From positions 5,133,797 through 5,197,796 of the forward strand of contig NW_004624847.1 of NCBI RefSeq assembly GCF_000247695.1: 64,000 nucleotides of DNA, given 5' to 3'. The notes beneath the pieces were generated by a model. The model made no database searches and was not told where the DNA came from. It saw only the letters and a list, made by a program, of their open reading frames with translations. Below are positions 8,539 to 64,000 of the stretch, in pieces. Both the position numbers and the translations under genes were made by a program. Within the stretch, counting starts at the first letter, position 1. The number at the start of each line of letters is the position of its first letter. Source of the stretch: Heterocephalus glaber. Its lineage: Eukaryota > Chordata > Mammalia > Rodentia > Bathyergidae.

Positions 8539-11500
8539 GCCCACTGCAGACACTGCACAGCTCGGCTGCCTGCAGCCCTGAGCAGCCGGACACGGGCTCC
8601 TCCGGGCAGGGGACCCAGGCGGCCGAGGACCTGGGCTGAGAAAGCTCAGCGGTGCTGCAGAGGGGGCAGTGCAGGAGGGACACAGGCACCTGGCCAGAGC
8701 TGCCTACCCACTCCCTGGGGCACTCTGGCCCCACCGGGGCTCTGCCGCTGGCTGGGCTGGCCCGGCTGCCGGTCACTCCTCTCCAGCACCCTTCCTGCCA
8801 CAGGGAGCAGGCTGTGGATGCCTCCTCAGCCCGCCCTTGGCGTGGCGCTCATTTCCGCTTCGGACCTGCCGTTCTTGCCAGGACCTGGTGGCCGGGTCTT
8901 GCCAGGCAGGCTTCCTTGGCCACAGGCTGCATTCCCAGCCTCGCTCTGTAAACACCGGGAAGCACGTGGGAAACATTTCCACCAACACGAGCCAAAAACA
9001 CAATGTCCCGCAAGGCCAGCCGCCACATCCCACGTCCAGAGGCTGTGGAACCTCCTGAGTCCAGGAACTGCCTCCTGTCACGGTGGCAGGTGGCTGGAAA
9101 TGACTCAGATTCGAGTCCCTGTGACTCACTGGCCACAAGAGGTACTAAAGTGTGAAATCTGAAGTTGTTCCAGAGGTTCCTGCATCCCCAGTGGGGAGAC
9201 ACTGGGAAAATTCCTGTGAGTTGCCACAGGGGTCTGTTACAGCCACCTGCTGGCCTCTTCCCTGGTCTCCCCAAGGAACTGGTCAGTGATGCACCTTCCT
9301 CTGCTCTCACATTGTAAGCAGCACCTTTAGGGCCAGGCACCAGGCCACAGGAAAATCCTGTGTGCCTTGGCCCAGGCTGCCCTCAGGGCCCGGGCATGGG
9401 ATGCCACCCACTCTGCCCACCATGAGCCATGACCACGCTGTCAGAGGCTGTCCTCTCTGGTCAGCCCTGGGACCTACTTGAACTTAGTAAGGGAGTGACA
9501 CATTCTAAGTCCCCAAAGCCAGGGCCGGGCAGGTGACCAGAGGCCCCCTGGCCTGTCCACGCTGCTCGCTCATCAGTGGCAGAGTAAGAAGGATCCACAG
9601 CTCAGCCCAGCTCTGATGGGAGGCTCCAGGCACAGGAGCTAGTGGTGGCAGGATGCCCTGATGGCTATGTGCCCACCACAGTGGCCAGGCATGGGCAGCG
9701 GTGAGCCACTGGAGCAGAGCTTGCTTGCCCTGGTGCCAGGCGGTGTCCTGCAAAACACAGCATGTGGCAGATTTGTCTGCCTCCTCCCTCTGCACCCACC
9801 TGGAGGACAGCAGGGCCCTCCGGGAGGTGAGGGTAGAGAACTGGGTGGGCAAGGAGGAAGAAGGCCTGGACACCTGCCCTGAGCCACACCCAGAGTCTGA
9901 GGGGAGGGGACCGTGACAGCCCCACAGTGGCCTGCTCCCCAGAACTCTGGAGAAAGCGGGGCCCGGCCTCCGAGAGGCCGCCACAGTGACATTCATCCCA
10001 CAAGCATGGGCAGCCTCGCAGGTGTCTGCGGGGCTCCGAGGTGACCCTCAGGCCTGGTGCCTGCAGGGGACAGGCCCCAGGGTGCCTTATGGACACTGGA
10101 TTTCCACACAGCTTTGCGCCCTAGGGCCCATGTGCGGCTCCTTAGGTGGCCTCGGGGGCCTTCACAGCTCCAAACCGAATCTTTGGGGGCCACCCCCCAG
10201 GTGTGGCTCAGGCTCAATGTTCCCACCCTTACACAGCTCAGGACTGGCATTGCAAAAAAATAAATCACAGAGAATCAGAACATAAAGATCATAACCAACC
10301 CCAACATCAAGGTGGACCCCACGTGGCCTGTTCCCTGCAGGTACCAGGCCTTAGGGCCCCTTCTTTCCTTTGTCTAGCATGCAGGTTCGTGGGACAGTTG
10401 AGGTCATACCTTGTGAGCTACTTGGAACATTACCTTTTGAAAGCCAGTTTTACTGTTGTAATGAGATTAGGGTTTTTCCATGTCGTTAAAAATGCCTCTG
10501 AAGCACAACTGTCAGCCGAGCTAGCTCCAGGGACCACGAGGGAAGCAGAACAGACGGGACTGTCTCTACAGGGCCCAGGATGCCTCCTGGAGCCCAGTCA
10601 CCCTGGCCCCATGTGCAGCCCCTGCCGAGGCAGAGGGGATGAGCCAGTGCTCAGGAGGCTCGGGTCTCCATCCCCCGAGGGCAGGAGCACCAGCGCCTGT
10701 GCCACCTGCAGCATCTGCTGCCTCCCTCTTTCCTCAGCACCAAGCAACATCGCCTCTGGGGAAGTAAATGCCAAGCCCCACTGGCTCCTCCCCAGGAGGA
10801 GCTGAGGTCCTGCATGGGTGGCAGGCATGGGGCTGCGAGTGCACACGGTGAGGAGCGGGTCGGGCTGTGCCGTCCCCTGCCTGCCCCACACAGCCTCACG
10901 GGTGGGGGATCCACAGGTGCTGTCCCCTCTCCCCTGTCCTGCTTCTCTCCCCTGGACTGGGGAGGTTTACTGGGGGCCGGACCTCTGGCTGCACCCATGG
11001 GGTGGGAACGCCAGGGACCACCTGGTGGGACCAGCTGGGGGCCCCTTGCTTCGCCGCCACCTCTGGTCCTGTGGGACTGGAGACCAAGCCCAGTTCTCCT
11101 TCCCTTCCCACCGGGTGCCCAAGTCCTGAGTGGCCTGGGGTGGCTCCGGGGCTCCCTGTCTATGCTGCACACAAATCAGGCCCTAAATTAAAGTGCCACA
11201 GGGCCACGGGGCAGGCTCCAGTTTCCTGCCACAGAACATGAGCCCGCTTGATAAAGCAACTTTGGTTTTGATAAATGTGGATTTTCTGTGGCAGAGACAA
11301 AGGCGCCCTTGAGCCCAGAGGGACCTAAAACAGCACAGTGCTGAAAAGTATTTCCTGATCATATTTTTAGCACCTGAAAAAAAAACACATTTTTTTCTCC
11401 TTTTTGCCTGTGGAGTCGTGTTTTTTGGTTTTTTGTTTTTTTCTGTTAATGAAATGCAATGCCCAGCAGCAGTGGGGCCTGTGTTAACCCCAAGTCTCCC

Positions 11501-12949
11501 AGGCCTGGCTGGAAATCTGCACAGGCGAAGGCTGGTGGCGGTCAACACACAGGGCCCGGGTGGCTCTGAGCTGGGCCCTGCTTCCCGAGCCGCTGTTCCA
11601 GGGGTCACAAGCCAGCCAGGCGCCCACCTGGGCCAGCTGCTCGGCCATACATCTACTGAGCACTAGCACGTGCCTGCCGCTGAGCTGGGCCCCCAGGTAG
11701 ACCCACACCAGCCCAGTGGGTTTCCCAGCACCCATCGAGGATGTCCCCAGGACAGGAGGCCGAGCAGGAATGCAGGGCGAGTGTGGCACTGCGCCCCTTG
11801 GTGCTGTGGGCAGGAAGAGCAGCCTCGTGTCCCGTGCTGTGGCCTTGTGGGAGCCCTGAGCTTCCACCCCGAAAAACCAACCACCAAGGGCAGGGCTTGC
11901 CAGCAGGCCCCAGCCCACTGCAGAGAGGGTGGAGGCTGCCAGGCAGCCACAGAAAAGCCTGTCCTAGGTCCTGGCACACGACAAGGCTTCCTGGCAACTC
12001 TGGCCTTGAGCCTCCAGTGTGGGGACCATGTCCTGACCCTGACCCTCTTGGCAGTGTGTGGGTTGCCACACCACAGCGGTGCTGTTGTCATGGGCTCTCA
12101 AAGTCAGGAGCCTGGCCTGGGGATGATTCTCCCACAGCCACTGTGGGCCAGGGCTGGCACCTCCCCAACCTCAGTTTACCCTTCCACAAAGCAGGGGGGA
12201 TGGAGGCAGACAAGCCAGGCTCCAGGTGCAGGATCTCACTCTGAGGGTCATGCTGGTGCAGGGGGGGCCAGCCGAGAGCCTCCTCCAATCCTGTGCTCAG
12301 CTCTGATACCACAGCTGGGAGTCCGGGACCATGGGCCCATCCGGGAAGACCAGTGCGGTGCTCAGAGCCCTCCCCTGCCTCTTAGCAGTAAGGTCGAATG
12401 TTTCTTGCATGGGCACACTGGAGACATTTTAGGAAACCCTGTGGAGAAAAAGAAAAGTTAAATATGAAACTACCACCTTGGGGGCAGCTGCTGTCACTGC
12501 ACAGCTTCTCCGCCCGCCTTTGGGGGTGCACTCTTGTCTTTGGGGCCCAAGTTTGGTACAACACTGGGATATGAGAGCAGACAGGATGTGGGCACTGAGG
12601 TGCAGTCCAAGGCCCAGGGACACAGGTGGACCAGGTGCCCCCAGAGAGGGACAGACCCAGGGTGATGCCCCGGGTGCCAGCTGGGGCGGCCGCAGGTGGG
12701 GACCCGGAGTCCACATCAGGAGCGCCTGGGGACCCCTCCCGCCAGGCAGGACTGCAGCATCTGTGGGCTCCAGGGCCTGAGTGACAGTCTCCCCAGGGGG
12801 TCTGCTGCACCCAGGGGCCTGGACAGGCATTTTCTCCTGCAGGCAGCAGGAGACCTCCCCTGAAATGCGTCTGCTGCGGCTGTGCCCGTGGAGACTGCTT
12901 GATGCCTTGAAGCCCCAGCTCCCCAGCAGTGAGGCATCTTAGGGACCCA
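8539..12949 (+). other. CROCC2 3' UTR and intergenic region before SNED1
   Basis: No further coding exon is supported. Possible polyadenylation hexamers are AATAAA at 10259-10264 and ATTAAA at about 11188. The first sits in an A-run, so neither is secure. A LEDSRALRE-encoding snippet before a GTGAGG at about 9831 looks exon-like, but it lies after the stop and has no acceptor. A MIR-like piece (CCTCAGTTTACCC) is at about 12140-12240. Two AT-rich blocks (10360-10510 and 11160-11470) contrast with GC-rich surroundings and are candidate regulatory elements. Confidence 0.5.

Positions 12950-64000
<51,051 letters not shown>

Noticed and set aside
9780..9832. Exon-like snippet LEDSRALRE before GTGAGG, resembling a coiled-coil exon
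   Set aside because: It lies after the CROCC2 stop, has no acceptable acceptor, and only nine residues look coil-like.

Overview
This window is nuclear DNA from a mammal, almost certainly a rodent outside the mouse-rat group. The evidence is long introns with GT-AG borders, a CpG-rich promoter, B1 (7SL-derived) SINEs, many tRNA-derived ID-type SINEs ending in a GGTACC-A(n) tail, B1-ID composite SINEs and LINE-1 relics on both strands. B1-ID composites are known from squirrel, beaver, dormouse and guinea-pig relatives. I cannot name the species from sequence alone.

Layout. Positions 1 to about 8.5 kb hold the 3' end of a rootletin-family coiled-coil gene on the + strand, best matched to CROCC2, which lies just upstream of SNED1 in human. 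Four terminal coding exons are visible (4929-5018, 6978-7082, about 7663-7771, 8452-8538), ending in a TGA at 8536-8538. The penultimate exon carries an apparent one-base frameshift. Positions 8.5 to 13.0 kb are the CROCC2 3' UTR and the intergenic space. At 13.0-13.2 kb there is a CpG-rich promoter with an octamer, GC boxes and a TATA-like box.

From 13212 to the right edge, the rest of the window is SNED1 on the + strand. It encodes a secreted extracellular-matrix protein. I resolved 29 consecutive coding exons totalling 4,124 bases, or 1,374 complete codons plus two bases. They encode a signal peptide, an RGD motif, a NIDO domain, 11 EGF modules, one Sushi/CCP module, 4 more EGF modules, three fibronectin type III domains, a basic/proline-rich linker, a last EGF module and the start of the Cys-containing C-terminus. 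The final roughly 39 codons (by comparison with the human protein length as I recall it) and the 3' UTR lie beyond base 64000. Apart from the NIDO exons (phase 0) and two splits inside FN3/linker sequence (phase 2), every intron is phase 1, as expected of a gene built by module shuffling.

Introns 1 (16.9 kb), 8 (5.5 kb) and 16 (7.0 kb) hold most of the repeats. Intron 1 has an antisense LINE-1 of about 2.6 kb plus older LINE-1 pieces. Intron 8 has a dense run of tRNA-type SINEs. Intron 16 is largely an old sense-strand LINE-1 broken by SINEs. Smaller curiosities are a 35-base U2 snRNA fragment, an 80-base hAT-like inverted-repeat element, and a 78-base in-frame intron that could be retained.

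I found no CRISPR array, operon, phage or other prokaryotic system, and no convincing additional protein-coding gene. The most informative leads are the probable CROCC2 frameshift, the retainable micro-intron 25, and loss of the LDV tripeptide in SNED1 while RGD is kept.
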